In this document: piece by piece, positions 1 to 9,096 of the stretch | Layout: the number at the start of each line of letters is the position of its first letter | Position numbering within the stretch: the first letter of the stretch is position 1 | DNA from: Rhizobium etli CFN 42 | GTDB lineage: Bacteria > Pseudomonadota > Alphaproteobacteria > Rhizobiales > Rhizobiaceae | DNA: 64,000 nucleotides | Reading direction: 5' to 3' | NCBI RefSeq assembly: GCF_000092045.1 | Contig: NC_007761.1 | Location: 1,553,001 to 1,617,000, forward strand | Notes under the pieces: model-generated | The model's input: the letters and a program-made list of their open reading frames with translations, nothing else | Databases searched by the model: none | Told to the model about the DNA's origin: nothing | Position numbers and translations under genes: made by a program

Positions 1-262
1 GAACCCCTTCCTGCTCTACGGTACGGCTGGTCTTGCCCTCGGCAATGTCAAGGTTTCCGACGGCACCTCGGACGAAAGCAAGACGAACTATGGCTATACG
101 GTCGGCGCCGGTGTCGAAGCCTTCGTGACCAACAACATCACGACGCGCCTCGAATATCGCTACACCGACTACCAGAGCAAGGACTATGACCTCGACTCCG
201 GCAGCTTCTCGCGCGGTTACGACGAGAACAGCGTCAAGCTCGGTATCGGCGTGAAGTTCTAA
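1..262 (+). CDS. Outer membrane beta-barrel protein, C-terminal part
   Basis: This is the last 86 codons of a gene that starts before the window; the frame is open from base 2 and stops with TAA at 260-262. The translation alternates glycine-rich turns and amphipathic strands (LLYGTAGLALGNVKV, YGYTVGAGVEAFVTNNITTRLEYRYTDY) and ends in VKLGIGVKF. A terminal phenylalanine on an amphipathic last strand is the usual signal for outer-membrane barrel insertion. It resembles the opacity / Omp25 / RopB family of small alphaproteobacterial porin-like proteins. A strong terminator follows after 23 bases. The N-terminus and signal peptide lie outside the window. Confidence 0.85.
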   Translation, partial: NPFLLYGTAGLALGNVKVSDGTSDESKTNYGYTVGAGVEAFVTNNITTRLEYRYTDYQSKDYDLDSGSFSRGYDENSVKLGIGVKF

Positions 263-285
263 GCCGACTGAACAGAAATACGAGG

Positions 286-312
286 AAGCCGGGCATGTCG
301 CCCGGCTTTTTT
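286..312 (+). terminator. Rho-independent terminator of the barrel gene
   Basis: A perfect 9-bp stem (AAGCCGGGC / GCCCGGCTT) with a 5-base loop is followed by six T residues. It ends the transcript of the outer membrane gene and lies just before the 3' end of the oppositely oriented GST gene. Confidence 0.9.
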
Positions 313-345
313 GTTGGCGCGATCCTTCGTAAATTTGCTGCCGGA

Positions 346-942
346 TCAGGCGCTGGCCTTGAGCTCGCTATGAGCCGGGAATTTCTTTTCGAATTGCGCC
401 AGCCAGTCGATCAACGGTGCATGATCGGCTTCCCACTGGTCTTTGAAGCGCAGGTCGAGATAGTCGAGCATGGCGGCGAGTGCAAAATGTCCGCCATTGA
501 GTCTCTTTCCGAGTTTCGGGGGCTTGGCGCTGAGATGGGCAAGCCCGGCCGTCACCTTCTTCCATTGCCGGTCGATCCAGGGCTGATGGACCTTTTCCTC
601 GTCGCGGAAGCGCCGCTCGTAGACGATCGTGAGCAGGCAGTCGCAAACGCCGTCGCACAGCGCTTCAAGCACTTCTGCATCCGCGCGTTTGCCGTTTTTG
701 GAAGGATAGAGCCCGCCCTTCGTCAGGCGGTCGAAATAATGCATGATTGCCACGCTGTCGAAGATCGACGCCCCGTCATCCGTCAGAAGCGTCGGAATTT
801 TGCCGAGCGGATTGTTGTCCACCAGGATCGCCGGCCCGGTATTGGTGTCGACTCGGATGGCGTTCAACTCGATACCCAGGAAATGCGCGGCCATCCGCAC
901 CTTGCTGGAATAGGGTGATGCGGGCGAACAGAGGAGCTTCAT
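346..942 (-). CDS. Glutathione S-transferase family protein
   Basis: A 198-residue protein. The N-terminal thioredoxin fold is clear: MKLLCSPASPYSSKVR, then NPLGKIPTL with the cis-proline, then the acidic-serine pair in ASIFDSVAIMHYFD that binds the gamma-glutamyl end of glutathione. The remainder is the all-helical C-terminal domain. I chose the ATG at 942 because the family begins with MKLL; in-frame codons further upstream add a non-family extension. Members conjugate or reduce electrophiles with glutathione in the cytosol; the substrate cannot be told from sequence. It lies 56 bases downstream of rlmJ on the same strand and may be co-transcribed. Confidence 0.85.
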   Translation of the reverse strand: MKLLCSPASPYSSKVRMAAHFLGIELNAIRVDTNTGPAILVDNNPLGKIPTLLTDDGASIFDSVAIMHYFDRLTKGGLYPSKNGKRADAEVLEALCDGVCDCLLTIVYERRFRDEEKVHQPWIDRQWKKVTAGLAHLSAKPPKLGKRLNGGHFALAAMLDYLDLRFKDQWEADHAPLIDWLAQFEKKFPAHSELKASA

Positions 943-998
943 GGGACACCTGACGAGATTGTGGATGGCGCGGACTATCCCCGAAGCCGGTTGTAGGG

Positions 999-1868
999 TC
1001 AATCGCCCTTGGCCGTCTTGTTCTCGCCGCGCAGCCAGAAGGCGCGGTGCGAGGCGAAGCGGTCCTGCGCCAGGTGGTCCTTCAGCGCCGGGAGCATCTG
1101 GTGCAACTCATCCTTTAATGTGAAAGGCGGATTGACGACGACGAGGCCGGAGCCGGTCAGTCCGGTCATGCCGCGATCGCTGCGCACGGTGAGTTCGGCG
1201 CAAAGCATCTTCGGGATGTCGAGCGCTTGCAGAGCCTCGTGGAATTCCTTGATCGGCGCGCCCTTCTTCAGCGGGTACCAAAGGCAATAGGTGCCGCTGG
1301 GAAAGCGCCGATGGGCCTTTTCCAGCCCCTTGGTCAGGCGCTGATATTCGTTCTCTTCCTCGAAGGGCGGATCGACGAGGACGATGCCGCGCTTTTCCTT
1401 CGGCGGCAGATGCGCACCGAGCGCCAGCCAGCCATCGAGTTCGGTGATGCGGGCATGGTGGTCGCCCTCGAACAGCCGGTGCAACCGGGCATAGTCTTCG
1501 GGATGCAGCTCCATCGCCGACAGCCGGTCCTGCGGTCGGAACAGCATGCGCGCAAGTTTCGGCGATCCCGGGTAAAAACGGATGCCTCCCTCGGGATTGA
1601 GTTCGCGAATCGCCGAGAGGTAGGGCTCCAGCAGTTCGGAGACCTGAGGCCCGAGTTCGGCCTCCATCAATTTGCCGATGCCGGCCTGCCACTCGCCGGT
1701 TTTCTGCGCTTCCTCGGAGGAGAGGTCATAGAGGCCGATGCCGGCATGCGTGTCGAGCACGCGGAAGCCGCCATCCTTTTTCTGCATGTAACGGATCAGC
1801 CGCGCCAGCACGGCATGTTTCAGCACATCGGCAAAATTGCCCGCGTGGTAAATATGGCGGTAGTTCAT
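999..1868 (-). CDS. rlmJ: 23S rRNA (adenine(2030)-N6)-methyltransferase RlmJ
   Basis: 289 residues, the usual RlmJ (YhiR) length. It begins MNYRHIYHAGNFADVLKH, the family signature. The SAM-binding loop is DTHAGIGLYDL (residues 39-49) and the adenine-N6 catalytic motif is DPPF (166-169), followed by an acidic stretch. The enzyme methylates A2030 of 23S rRNA using S-adenosylmethionine. The gene is divergent from the molybdopterin oxidoreductase and upstream of the GST gene. Confidence 0.95.
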   Translation of the reverse strand: MNYRHIYHAGNFADVLKHAVLARLIRYMQKKDGGFRVLDTHAGIGLYDLSSEEAQKTGEWQAGIGKLMEAELGPQVSELLEPYLSAIRELNPEGGIRFYPGSPKLARMLFRPQDRLSAMELHPEDYARLHRLFEGDHHARITELDGWLALGAHLPPKEKRGIVLVDPPFEEENEYQRLTKGLEKAHRRFPSGTYCLWYPLKKGAPIKEFHEALQALDIPKMLCAELTVRSDRGMTGLTGSGLVVVNPPFTLKDELHQMLPALKDHLAQDRFASHRAFWLRGENKTAKGD

Positions 1869-1950
1869 TTTCGCTGATGTCCGTATGAATTCGTATCATG
1901 GGGAGTTTTTCTGGCTTTTGGCCATGCAGGCCTTGGCATATACAAATGCC

Positions 1951-4089
1951 ATGAACATTGCGACCCCCATCGACGCCAAATCCCCGAAGCTGGACAGCAG
2001 TATCGGCCACACGGCCTGTCCGCACGACTGTCCCTCTACCTGCGCGCTGGAGGTTGAGATATCGGAGGACGGCCGCATCGGCCGCGTGCGCGGCGCCGGC
2101 GACCACTCCTACACCTCGGGCGTCATCTGCGCCAAGGTCGCCCGTTATGCCGAGCGGCTCTATCATCCCGACCGGCTGATGCACCCCTTGCGCCGCGCCG
2201 GCGCCAAGGGGGCAGGGCAGTGGCGGCAGATTTCCTGGGACGATGCGCTGGATGAAATTGCCGAAGCCTTCGTGAAGGCCGAGGAGAGGGACGGTAGCGA
2301 GGCGGTCTGGCCCTATTTCTATGCCGGCACCATGGGCTGGGTGCAGCGCGATTCAATCGACCGCCTGCGTCACGCCAAGCGCTATTCGGGCTTTTTCTCG
2401 TCGATCTGTACTAACCCGGCCTGGACCGGCTTCACCATGGCGACCGGCGTGCTGCGCGGGCCTGATCCGCGCGAGATGGGCCGCACCGATTGCGTCGTCA
2501 TCTGGGGTACCAATGCGGTCTCGACGCAGGTCAACGTCATGACCCACGCGATCAAGTCGCGCAAAGAGCGCGGCGCCAAGATCGTCGTCATCGACATTTA
2601 CGACAATCCGACGATGAAGCAGGCCGACATGGCCTTGATCGTCAAGCCGGGCACCGATGCCGCGCTCGCCTGCGCTGTCATGCATATCGCCTTCCGCGAC
2701 GGCTATGCCGACCGGGACTATATGGCTAGATATGCCGACGATCCCGCCGGTCTCGAAGCGCATCTGAAAACGAAGACGCCCCAATGGGCCGCTGCCATCA
2801 CCGGCCTGTCCGCCGAGGAGATCGAGGCCTTTGCCCGCCTCGTCGGCACGACGAAGAAGACCTTCTTCCGCCTCGGCTACGGTTTCACTCGCCAGCGCAA
2901 CGGCGCGGTCGCCATGCATGCGGCCGCCTCGATCGCCACCGTGCTCGGCTCCTGGCAATATGAGGGCGGCGGCGCCTTCCATTCGAACAGCGATATCTTC
3001 CGCATGAACAATGCGGAACTGACCGGCCGGTCGATGAAGGATGCCGATATCCGCATGCTCGACCAGTCGCAGATCGGCAGAGTGCTCACAGGCGATCCGG
3101 TGGCCTTGCGCCACCGCGGCCCGGTGACGGCGATGCTGATCCAGAATACCAATCCGGCCAACATCGCTCCCGAGCAGCGCCTGGTCAGACGCGGCTTTGC
3201 CCGCGACGACCTGTTCGTCGCCGTGCATGAGCAGTTCATGACCGAGACGGCCGAGATCGCCGATATCGTCATTCCCGCGACGATGTTCGTCGAGCATGAC
3301 GACATCTACCGGGCCGGCGGCCAGAATCATATTCTGCTCGGGCCGAAGCTGGTCGATCCGCCGCCGACCGTGCGCACCAATCTCTTTGTCATCGAGGAAC
3401 TGGCAAAACGCCTCGGCGTCGCCGATCGCCCCGGCTTCGGCTTCACCGCCCGCGAAATGGTCGACCGCATCCTGAAATCGAGCGATCTGCCGGATTACGA
3501 TCACTTCCTCGAACACAAATGGTTCGATCGCCAGCCGGCTTTCGAGGAGGCGCATTTCCTGAACGGTTTTGCCCATCCGGACGGCAAGTTCCACTTCCGG
3601 CCGGACTGGATCAATCAGCCGGCGCCGAACAAGCCGCCAGCGGCGATCGGCGCGCTCGGGCCGCATGCCGAGCTTCCTGTCTTTCCGGATCAGGTCGATG
3701 TCATCGAGGTCGCCGACCCCGAGCATCCCTTCCGTCTCGCCACATCGCCCGCCCGCAACTTCCTGAATTCGAGTTTCTCCGAGACGAAGACCTCCCGCCA
3801 GAAAGAGGGCCGCCCCGAAGTGATGATCAATCCCGCCGACGCCGAAGCCAACGGCATTTCCCATGGCGATCTCGTCCGCATCGGCAACGGCCGCGGCGAT
3901 CTGCGCATCCATGCCCGCATCACCACCGAGGTCAAGCCGGGCGTGCTGATTGCCGAGGGCCCCTGGCCGAACAAGGCGCATGTTGATGGCGAGGGCATCA
4001 ACGTCCTGACCGGCGCCGACCCCGTCGCGCCCTATGGCGGAGCGGCCGTGCACGACAACAAAGTCTGGCTTTGCAGGGACACAGCATGA
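1951..4089 (+). CDS. Molybdopterin-dependent oxidoreductase (bis-MGD family)
   Basis: 712 residues from the ATG at 1951; an in-frame ATG at 1885 would add 22 non-family residues. The N-terminus carries CPHDCPSTC, a C-x2-C-x3-C motif for the [4Fe-4S] cluster of the DMSO-reductase superfamily. Three expected regions follow: the molybdopterin domains (IWGTNAVSTQVNVM, VIDIYDNPTMKQADMALIVKPGTDAALACA), a middle block GGGAFHSNSDIF, and the C-terminal dinucleotide-binding barrel (HPFRLATSPARNFLNSSFSET, GDLVRIGNGRGDLRI). There is no Tat signal, so it is probably cytoplasmic. The substrate is unknown. The stop overlaps the start of nudK (ATGA), so the two are probably translationally coupled. Confidence 0.85.
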   Translation: MNIATPIDAKSPKLDSSIGHTACPHDCPSTCALEVEISEDGRIGRVRGAGDHSYTSGVICAKVARYAERLYHPDRLMHPLRRAGAKGAGQWRQISWDDALDEIAEAFVKAEERDGSEAVWPYFYAGTMGWVQRDSIDRLRHAKRYSGFFSSICTNPAWTGFTMATGVLRGPDPREMGRTDCVVIWGTNAVSTQVNVMTHAIKSRKERGAKIVVIDIYDNPTMKQADMALIVKPGTDAALACAVMHIAFRDGYADRDYMARYADDPAGLEAHLKTKTPQWAAAITGLSAEEIEAFARLVGTTKKTFFRLGYGFTRQRNGAVAMHAAASIATVLGSWQYEGGGAFHSNSDIFRMNNAELTGRSMKDADIRMLDQSQIGRVLTGDPVALRHRGPVTAMLIQNTNPANIAPEQRLVRRGFARDDLFVAVHEQFMTETAEIADIVIPATMFVEHDDIYRAGGQNHILLGPKLVDPPPTVRTNLFVIEELAKRLGVADRPGFGFTAREMVDRILKSSDLPDYDHFLEHKWFDRQPAFEEAHFLNGFAHPDGKFHFRPDWINQPAPNKPPAAIGALGPHAELPVFPDQVDVIEVADPEHPFRLATSPARNFLNSSFSETKTSRQKEGRPEVMINPADAEANGISHGDLVRIGNGRGDLRIHARITTEVKPGVLIAEGPWPNKAHVDGEGINVLTGADPVAPYGGAAVHDNKVWLCRDTA

Positions 4090-4676
4090 CGCAGCCGAAA
4101 TCACGCATGAAAATCGTCAGCGAGCAAACGCTGTCGAATGGCTGGACACGGTTGAGCAGCTACCTGCTCGATTACATCGATCGCAAGGGGGCGACCCAGC
4201 AGTTGAAGCGGGAGGTCTATCACCGCACGCCCGCCGCCTGCATCCTGCTTTATGACCCCAAACGCGAGCTCGTCGTTCTTGTCCGCCAGTTTCGCCTTGC
4301 CGTGCATCTGAATGGCGATCCCGCCTGGATGATCGAGGTGCCGGCCGGCCTGGTCGATGACGATCATCCCGAACAGGCCATCCGCCGCGAGGCGATGGAA
4401 GAAACTGGTTACCACCTGCGCGACGCGCGTTTCCTCTTCAAATGCTACCCGTCGCCCGGCGCCATCACCGAAGTCGTCCACTTCTTCGTTTCGCTCGTCG
4501 ACATAACCGACCGCATGGCGGAAGGCGGCGGCCTGGACGAGGAGCACGAGGATATCGAGGTTCTCGAAGTCCCGCTCGATGAGGCCGCCCAAATGATCGA
4601 AAACGGCGAGATCTTCGACGCCAAGACGATCATGCTGCTGCAATGGGCTCTGTTGAACAGGAATAAACTGCGATAG
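4086..4676 (+). CDS. nudK: NUDIX hydrolase, NudK-like nucleotide-sugar pyrophosphatase
   Basis: 196 residues, starting at the ATG that overlaps the preceding stop. The Nudix box runs GLVDDDHPEQ-AIRREAMEETGY; it is one residue shorter than the consensus in the same place as NudK of E. coli. The flanking segments KREVYHRTPAACILLYDP, RQFRLAVHLNGDPAWMIEVPAGL and DIEVLEVPLDEAAQMI-GEI-DAKTIMLL match the NudK pattern closely. NudK hydrolyses GDP-mannose and related nucleoside diphosphate compounds with Mg2+. Why it is coupled to a molybdopterin enzyme is unclear. Confidence 0.85.
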   Translation: MTQPKSRMKIVSEQTLSNGWTRLSSYLLDYIDRKGATQQLKREVYHRTPAACILLYDPKRELVVLVRQFRLAVHLNGDPAWMIEVPAGLVDDDHPEQAIRREAMEETGYHLRDARFLFKCYPSPGAITEVVHFFVSLVDITDRMAEGGGLDEEHEDIEVLEVPLDEAAQMIENGEIFDAKTIMLLQWALLNRNKLR

Positions 4677-4747
4677 CGGATGAGCGGTCTCGAGCGACCC
4701 GCTGGGTTGGACTCGAGACGGTTTCGCTATCGCGGTTATCGTTCGGA

Positions 4748-4778
4748 AATTCATACGTTTGTCACGAAGCGGTTCTAT
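4748..4778 (+). promoter_or_regulatory. Candidate Pho box and -10 upstream of phnM
   Basis: Two 7-base units, AATTCAT (4748-4754) and TTGTCAC (4759-4765), are separated by 4 bases, the 7-4-7 spacing of a PhoB site (unit consensus CTGTCAT). The match is 9 of 14. A weak -10 (TTCTAT, 4773-4778) follows 7 bases later, which would give a leader of about 35 bases before phnM. Phosphonate genes are classic PhoB targets, so the placement is sensible, but the match is only moderate. Confidence 0.4.
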
Positions 4779-4820
4779 CCGCTGCGGTCTGAAATCATCG
4801 ATGCGGTCAGGAGAAAGCCC

Positions 4821-5990
4821 ATGTGGCTCAGCAATTTCACCCTCGTTCTCCCGAACGAGGTGGTGAGTGAAGGTTCCGTGCGGGTTGAGGATGGCGCCAT
4901 CGCCGAAATCCGGCCGGAGCCGGTCGCCGGCGCCGCCATCGATGGCGGCGGGCGGCTGCTGATGCCCGGTTTCGTCGATCTGCACGGCGATATGATCGAG
5001 CGTGAGATCGCGCCGCGGCCGAATGCGACGATGCCGATCGATTTCGGCATTCACGAACTCGACAAGAAACTTGCCGCCGCCGGTGTGACGACAGCCTTTG
5101 CCGCGGTCTCCTTCGCCACCGAAAGCGTCTATGGCCACGTCCGCTCGCTGGAGACGACGTCGACGGTGATCGAGGGCATCAACCGCCTGCGTAACAATCT
5201 TCTGATCGACCACCGTGTTCACGCCCGCTATGAAATCACCAATGTTGGCGCCACGCCTGCGCTCGAGCGCCTGCTCAATGCCGATCAGATCGACATGGTT
5301 TCGCTGACCGACCATACGCCCGGCCAAGGCCAGTACAACAACCTGCAAAGCTACATCCTCAGCATTTCCGAGCGCCGCGCCATCTCCGAGGACATGGCCG
5401 CCGAGATCGTCGCCAAGCGCATCGCCATGCGCAGCAATCCAGACATTGAGGCCAAGCTGAGGGAGATCGTCGCGCTGTCGCTGAAGCACAAGCTCTCGCT
5501 GGCCTCGCATGACGACGACAGTATCGAAAAAGTCGCCGAAATGCACGATCTCGGCGTCACCATCAGCGAGTTTCCGGTGACGGCACCCGCCGCCGAAGAG
5601 GCGCGTCGCCGCGGTCTCTGGACGCTGATGGGCGCACCGAACGCCCTGCGCGGCCAGTCGATGTCGGGCAATCTCAGCGCGCTCGATGCCGCAAAGGCCG
5701 GCCTGCTCAGCGTTATCGCCGCCGATTATCACCCGGCCGCCTTCGTACCCGGCATCTTCAAGCTCGCCGACGCGGTGGAAGGCGGCCTGCCGGCCGCCGT
5801 CGCTATGGCGACCGGCAACGCCGCCCGCTCCGCAGGCCTCTCCGATCGCGGCGAAATCGCCATCGGCCAGCGCGCCGATCTGGTCATCGTCGAGCGGGGC
5901 GACGTTAACCGCATCCGCGCCACCTTCCGCGCCGGCCGCTTCGTCTACAGCGACGGTACGCTGCATCCGCTGCGGGCGTTGGCGGCCTAA
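4821..5990 (+). CDS. phnM: Alpha-D-ribose 1-methylphosphonate 5-triphosphate diphosphatase PhnM
   Basis: 389 residues from the ATG at 4821, which has AGGAG 7 bases upstream; reading from 4680 would add a non-conserved leader. It belongs to the amidohydrolase fold. Metal-binding motifs visible are GFVDLHGDMIER, a histidine in LTDHTPGQGQY and ASHDDDS. In the carbon-phosphorus lyase pathway PhnM removes pyrophosphate from ribose 1-methylphosphonate 5-triphosphate in the cytosol. No other phn gene is in the window. The stop codon overlaps the stop of purN on the other strand (5987-5990). Confidence 0.92.
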   Translation: MWLSNFTLVLPNEVVSEGSVRVEDGAIAEIRPEPVAGAAIDGGGRLLMPGFVDLHGDMIEREIAPRPNATMPIDFGIHELDKKLAAAGVTTAFAAVSFATESVYGHVRSLETTSTVIEGINRLRNNLLIDHRVHARYEITNVGATPALERLLNADQIDMVSLTDHTPGQGQYNNLQSYILSISERRAISEDMAAEIVAKRIAMRSNPDIEAKLREIVALSLKHKLSLASHDDDSIEKVAEMHDLGVTISEFPVTAPAAEEARRRGLWTLMGAPNALRGQSMSGNLSALDAAKAGLLSVIAADYHPAAFVPGIFKLADAVEGGLPAAVAMATGNAARSAGLSDRGEIAIGQRADLVIVERGDVNRIRATFRAGRFVYSDGTLHPLRALAA

Positions 5991-6658
5991 GCGAGGTCGC
6001 CGATCAGCGAGATGAGCTGGGCCTTGGGGGTAGCCGCCGAAGCCTCGGCGCCGATCGCCTTGCCGTCCTCCATCGTCACGCGGCCTTCGGCAAAGAGCCG
6101 CAGCGCCTGCGGGTAGATCTGGTGTTCGACGGTCAGCACCCGCGCGGCCAGGCTTTCGGCCGTGTCACCGGAGAGAATGGGCACGGCCGCCTGGCCGATC
6201 GTCGGTCCCTCGTCCATGCCTTCGGTGACGAAATGCACGGTGCAGCCGGCGATGCGCATGCCGGCGTCAATGGCGCGCTGATGGGTGTGGAGGCCGGGGA
6301 AAAGCGGCAGCAGGGAAGGGTGGATGTTGAGCATCCGGCCTTCATAACGCTGAATGAAGGTCGGCGTCAGCAGCCGCATATAGCCGGCCAGGCAAAGAAT
6401 GTCGGGGGAAAGCTCGTCGAGCGCCGAAAAGATCGCCGCCTCATGCGCGTCCTTACTGGCATAATCCTTGCGGGGAAAGGCGAAGGTGGAGATGCCCTCG
6501 GCCGCTGCCTTGGCAAGCCCGCCGGCCTCCGCCTTGTCGGAGATCACGCCGACGATCTCGGCCGGATAATCGGCCGCCTTCGCCGCCGCGACCAGCGCCA
6601 TCATGTTGGAGCCGCCACCCGATATGAAGACGACGACGCGTTTGCGCGGCGTGCTCAT
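5987..6658 (-). CDS. purN: Phosphoribosylglycinamide formyltransferase PurN
   Basis: 223 residues. It catalyses the third step of purine synthesis, transferring a formyl group from 10-formyl-tetrahydrofolate to GAR. Visible motifs are the phosphate loop FISGGGSNM, the catalytic [12 protein letters not shown], and [13 protein letters not shown] with the catalytic aspartate. The start codon overlaps the stop of purM by four bases (ATGA), so purM-purN form a coupled operon. It runs tail to tail into phnM with overlapping stops. Confidence 0.97.
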   Translation of the reverse strand: MSTPRKRVVVFISGGGSNMMALVAAAKAADYPAEIVGVISDKAEAGGLAKAAAEGISTFAFPRKDYASKDAHEAAIFSALDELSPDILCLAGYMRLLTPTFIQRYEGRMLNIHPSLLPLFPGLHTHQRAIDAGMRIAGCTVHFVTEGMDEGPTIGQAAVPILSGDTAESLAARVLTVEHQIYPQALRLFAEGRVTMEDGKAIGAEASAATPKAQLISLIGDLA

Positions 6659-7728
6659 ATGGCAAGCGTACCCTTGTAGACCGTGCCGGCAGCGCCCTCA
6701 GCGCGAGCAATCATGCGGCCGAGCGTGACGACCTTTTCGCCTTCGGCTTCGAGCGCCTTGGATACCGCGGCGACATTCTCCTCGGCCACGACGACGATCA
6801 TGCCGATGCCGCAGTTGAAGGTGCGCAGCATTTCCTTGGCTTCGACGCCGCCCGTCCGGGCGAGCCACGAGAAGACCGGCGGAACCTTGACGGCGCCAAG
6901 GTCGATCTCGGCCGCCAGATGCTCCGGCAGGACGCGCGGAATATTCTCCGGGAAGCCGCCGCCGGTGATATGGGCAAGCGCCTTCAGCGCACCGGTTTCG
7001 CGGATCGCCTTCAGCAGCGGCTTCACATAGATGCGGGTCGGCTCCAGCAGCGCTTCGCCGAGCTTCTTGCCTTCGGCAAACGGCGCCGGCGCGTCCCAGC
7101 CGAGGCCGGACAGTTCCACGATCTTGCGGACGAGCGAGAAGCCGTTGGAATGGACGCCGGAGGAGGCGAGACCGAGAATGACGTCGCCTTCGGCAATGTC
7201 GCCGGAGGGGAGCAGCTTGCCGCGTTCGGCGGCGCCGACGGCAAAGCCGGCAAGATCATAGTCGCCGGAGGAATACATGCCGGGCATTTCGGCGGTCTCC
7301 CCGCCGATCAGAGCGCAGCCAGCCTCGCGGCAGCCGGCGGCAATGCCGCCGACAATCGCCGCACCCTGATCGGGAACGAGCTTGCCTGTCGCGAAATAAT
7401 CGAGGAAGAACAGCGGCTCCGCGCCCTGGACCACGAGGTCGTTGACGCACATGGCGACGAGATCGATGCCGACGGTGTCGTGGTAATCGGCGTCGATCGC
7501 GATCTTCAGCTTGGTGCCGACGCCGTCATTGGCGGCGACGAGGACCGGATCGGTAAAGCCCGCCGCCTTGAGATCGAAGAGCCCGCCGAAGCCGCCGATC
7601 TCGCCGTCGGCGCCCGGACGGCGCGTCGAGCGCACCGCCGGTTTGATCTTCTCGACCAGGAGGTTGCCGTTATCGATGTCGACGCCCGCATCGCTATAGG
7701 TCAGGCCGTTTTTTCCAGACTGGCTCAT
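6655..7728 (-). CDS. purM: Phosphoribosylformylglycinamidine cyclo-ligase PurM
   Basis: 357 residues. It closes the imidazole ring of FGAM to AIR with ATP, the fifth step of purine synthesis. Family motifs are [14 protein letters not shown] at the N-terminus, [30 protein letters not shown] and [13 protein letters not shown]. It is the first gene of the purM-purN operon. Its promoter lies in the 243-base region shared with the divergent permease gene. Confidence 0.97.
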   Translation of the reverse strand: MSQSGKNGLTYSDAGVDIDNGNLLVEKIKPAVRSTRRPGADGEIGGFGGLFDLKAAGFTDPVLVAANDGVGTKLKIAIDADYHDTVGIDLVAMCVNDLVVQGAEPLFFLDYFATGKLVPDQGAAIVGGIAAGCREAGCALIGGETAEMPGMYSSGDYDLAGFAVGAAERGKLLPSGDIAEGDVILGLASSGVHSNGFSLVRKIVELSGLGWDAPAPFAEGKKLGEALLEPTRIYVKPLLKAIRETGALKALAHITGGGFPENIPRVLPEHLAAEIDLGAVKVPPVFSWLARTGGVEAKEMLRTFNCGIGMIVVVAEENVAAVSKALEAEGEKVVTLGRMIARAEGAAGTVYKGTLAI

Positions 7729-7796
7729 GCTGGTCTCCGATGGCTATTTCAGGCGGCGGACGCGCCGCGTCATCTGCCGGTCGCAATTGCATGACA

Positions 7797-7832
7797 GGGG
7801 CATTTATGCAAGCGCTGCATGGGAAAAGCCCC
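7797..7832. promoter_or_regulatory. Nested inverted repeats between purM and the permease gene
   Basis: In the divergent intergenic region GGGGC (7797-7801) pairs with GCCCC (7828-7832). Inside lies ATGCA (7806-7810), five bases, then TGCAT (7816-7820). Such nested dyads can be operators. No known regulator motif is recognised. Confidence 0.3.
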
Positions 7833-7971
7833 CAATTTCCCGTGTCTTTAACCGGCCTTTCCGGGATTTGGCATGACAGGGTTGACCATCTTTGCGCCTG
7901 CATCCTATGTGCTGAATGGCCGCGTCGGACAAGAGGCGGCGTTCGGCGGCGGCGAGCGAAACGGGGAAGCA

Positions 7972-9096
7972 ATGCCACAGCATGTCAGCGGCAACAGTCT
8001 GAAACGCCAGATCTTCTTCTGGCTGGCCGTGCTCGTCTTCTTCATCGCCTTTCTCTATGTCTTCAGCTCGATCCTCCTGCCATTCATCGCCGGCATGGCG
8101 ATCGCCTATTTCCTCGATCCCGTCGCCGACCGGCTGGAGCGCCTGGGCCTCAGCCGCATGATGGCGACGGTCGGCATTCTGATCGCCTTTGTCATCGTCT
8201 TTGCGCTGGCGCTGATGATCCTCATTCCCGTGCTGATCAGCCAGTTCAACGATTTCGCCGAGCGCCTGCCGAGTTATATCAGCCAGCTGCAGAAATTCAT
8301 CGCCCAGTCGCAGCATTCGCTGCTGCCGCAGTGGATCAGGAGCCAGGTCGGCACGATCAAGGATAATTTCTCCGGCATCCTCTCCGAAGGCATGGGCTTT
8401 CTGACCGGGCTCTTCGCGCAGATCTGGAATTCCGGCAAGGCGATCGTCGACGTCATCTCGCTGCTCGTCGTCACCCCCGTCGTCGCTTTCTATATCCTGC
8501 TCGATTGGGATCGCATGGTCGCCAAGGTCGATCAATGGATTCCGCGCGATTACGTGAATGATGTTCGCCAGATCGCCAGCGAGATCGATCAGGCAATCGC
8601 CGGCTTCATCCGCGGCCAGGGCTCGCTCTGCCTCATTCTCGGCATTTATTATGCCGCCGGCCTTTCCCTAGTCGGGCTGAACTTCGGCCTGCTGATCGGC
8701 CTCTTCGCCGGTATGATCAGCTTCATTCCCTATGTCGGCTCGCTTGTCGGCCTCGTTCTCGCCGTCGGCGTGGCGATCGTGCAGTTCTGGCCGGATTATC
8801 CCTGGATCGGCCTGGTGCTGGTCGTCTTCTTCAGCGGCCAGTTCCTCGAAGGCAATATCCTACAGCCGAAGCTCGTCGGCTCCAGCGTCGGTCTGCATCC
8901 GGTCTGGCTGATGTTTGCGCTGTTTGCTTTTGGCGCGCTCTTCGGCTTCGTCGGTCTTCTGGTCGCCGTGCCGGCTGCCGCCGCCGTCGGTGTCCTTGTC
9001 CGCTTCGCGCTTTCGCGCTACCTTCAGAGCGATCTTTATTTTGGCGCGTCGCCGAGCGCCCGCGCTCAGAAGACGAAATCAGTTCCCAATGAGTGA
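7972..9096 (+). CDS. AI-2E family transporter (PerM-like membrane protein)
   Basis: 374 residues from the ATG at 7972, which has GGGGAAG just upstream; an earlier in-frame start would add an unlikely leader. There are about seven to eight hydrophobic helices: one pair at the N-terminus (FFWLAVLVFFIAFLYVFSS, IAGMAIAYFLDP), then a soluble loop, then a cluster with the family signature GLLIGLFAGMISFIPYVGSLVG and LVVFFSGQFLEGNILQPKLVG. PF01594 members export small molecules, protons or sodium; the substrate here is unknown. Its last 8 bases overlap hdaA, so the two are co-transcribed. Confidence 0.9.
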   Translation: MPQHVSGNSLKRQIFFWLAVLVFFIAFLYVFSSILLPFIAGMAIAYFLDPVADRLERLGLSRMMATVGILIAFVIVFALALMILIPVLISQFNDFAERLPSYISQLQKFIAQSQHSLLPQWIRSQVGTIKDNFSGILSEGMGFLTGLFAQIWNSGKAIVDVISLLVVTPVVAFYILLDWDRMVAKVDQWIPRDYVNDVRQIASEIDQAIAGFIRGQGSLCLILGIYYAAGLSLVGLNFGLLIGLFAGMISFIPYVGSLVGLVLAVGVAIVQFWPDYPWIGLVLVVFFSGQFLEGNILQPKLVGSSVGLHPVWLMFALFAFGALFGFVGLLVAVPAAAAVGVLVRFALSRYLQSDLYFGASPSARAQKTKSVPNE

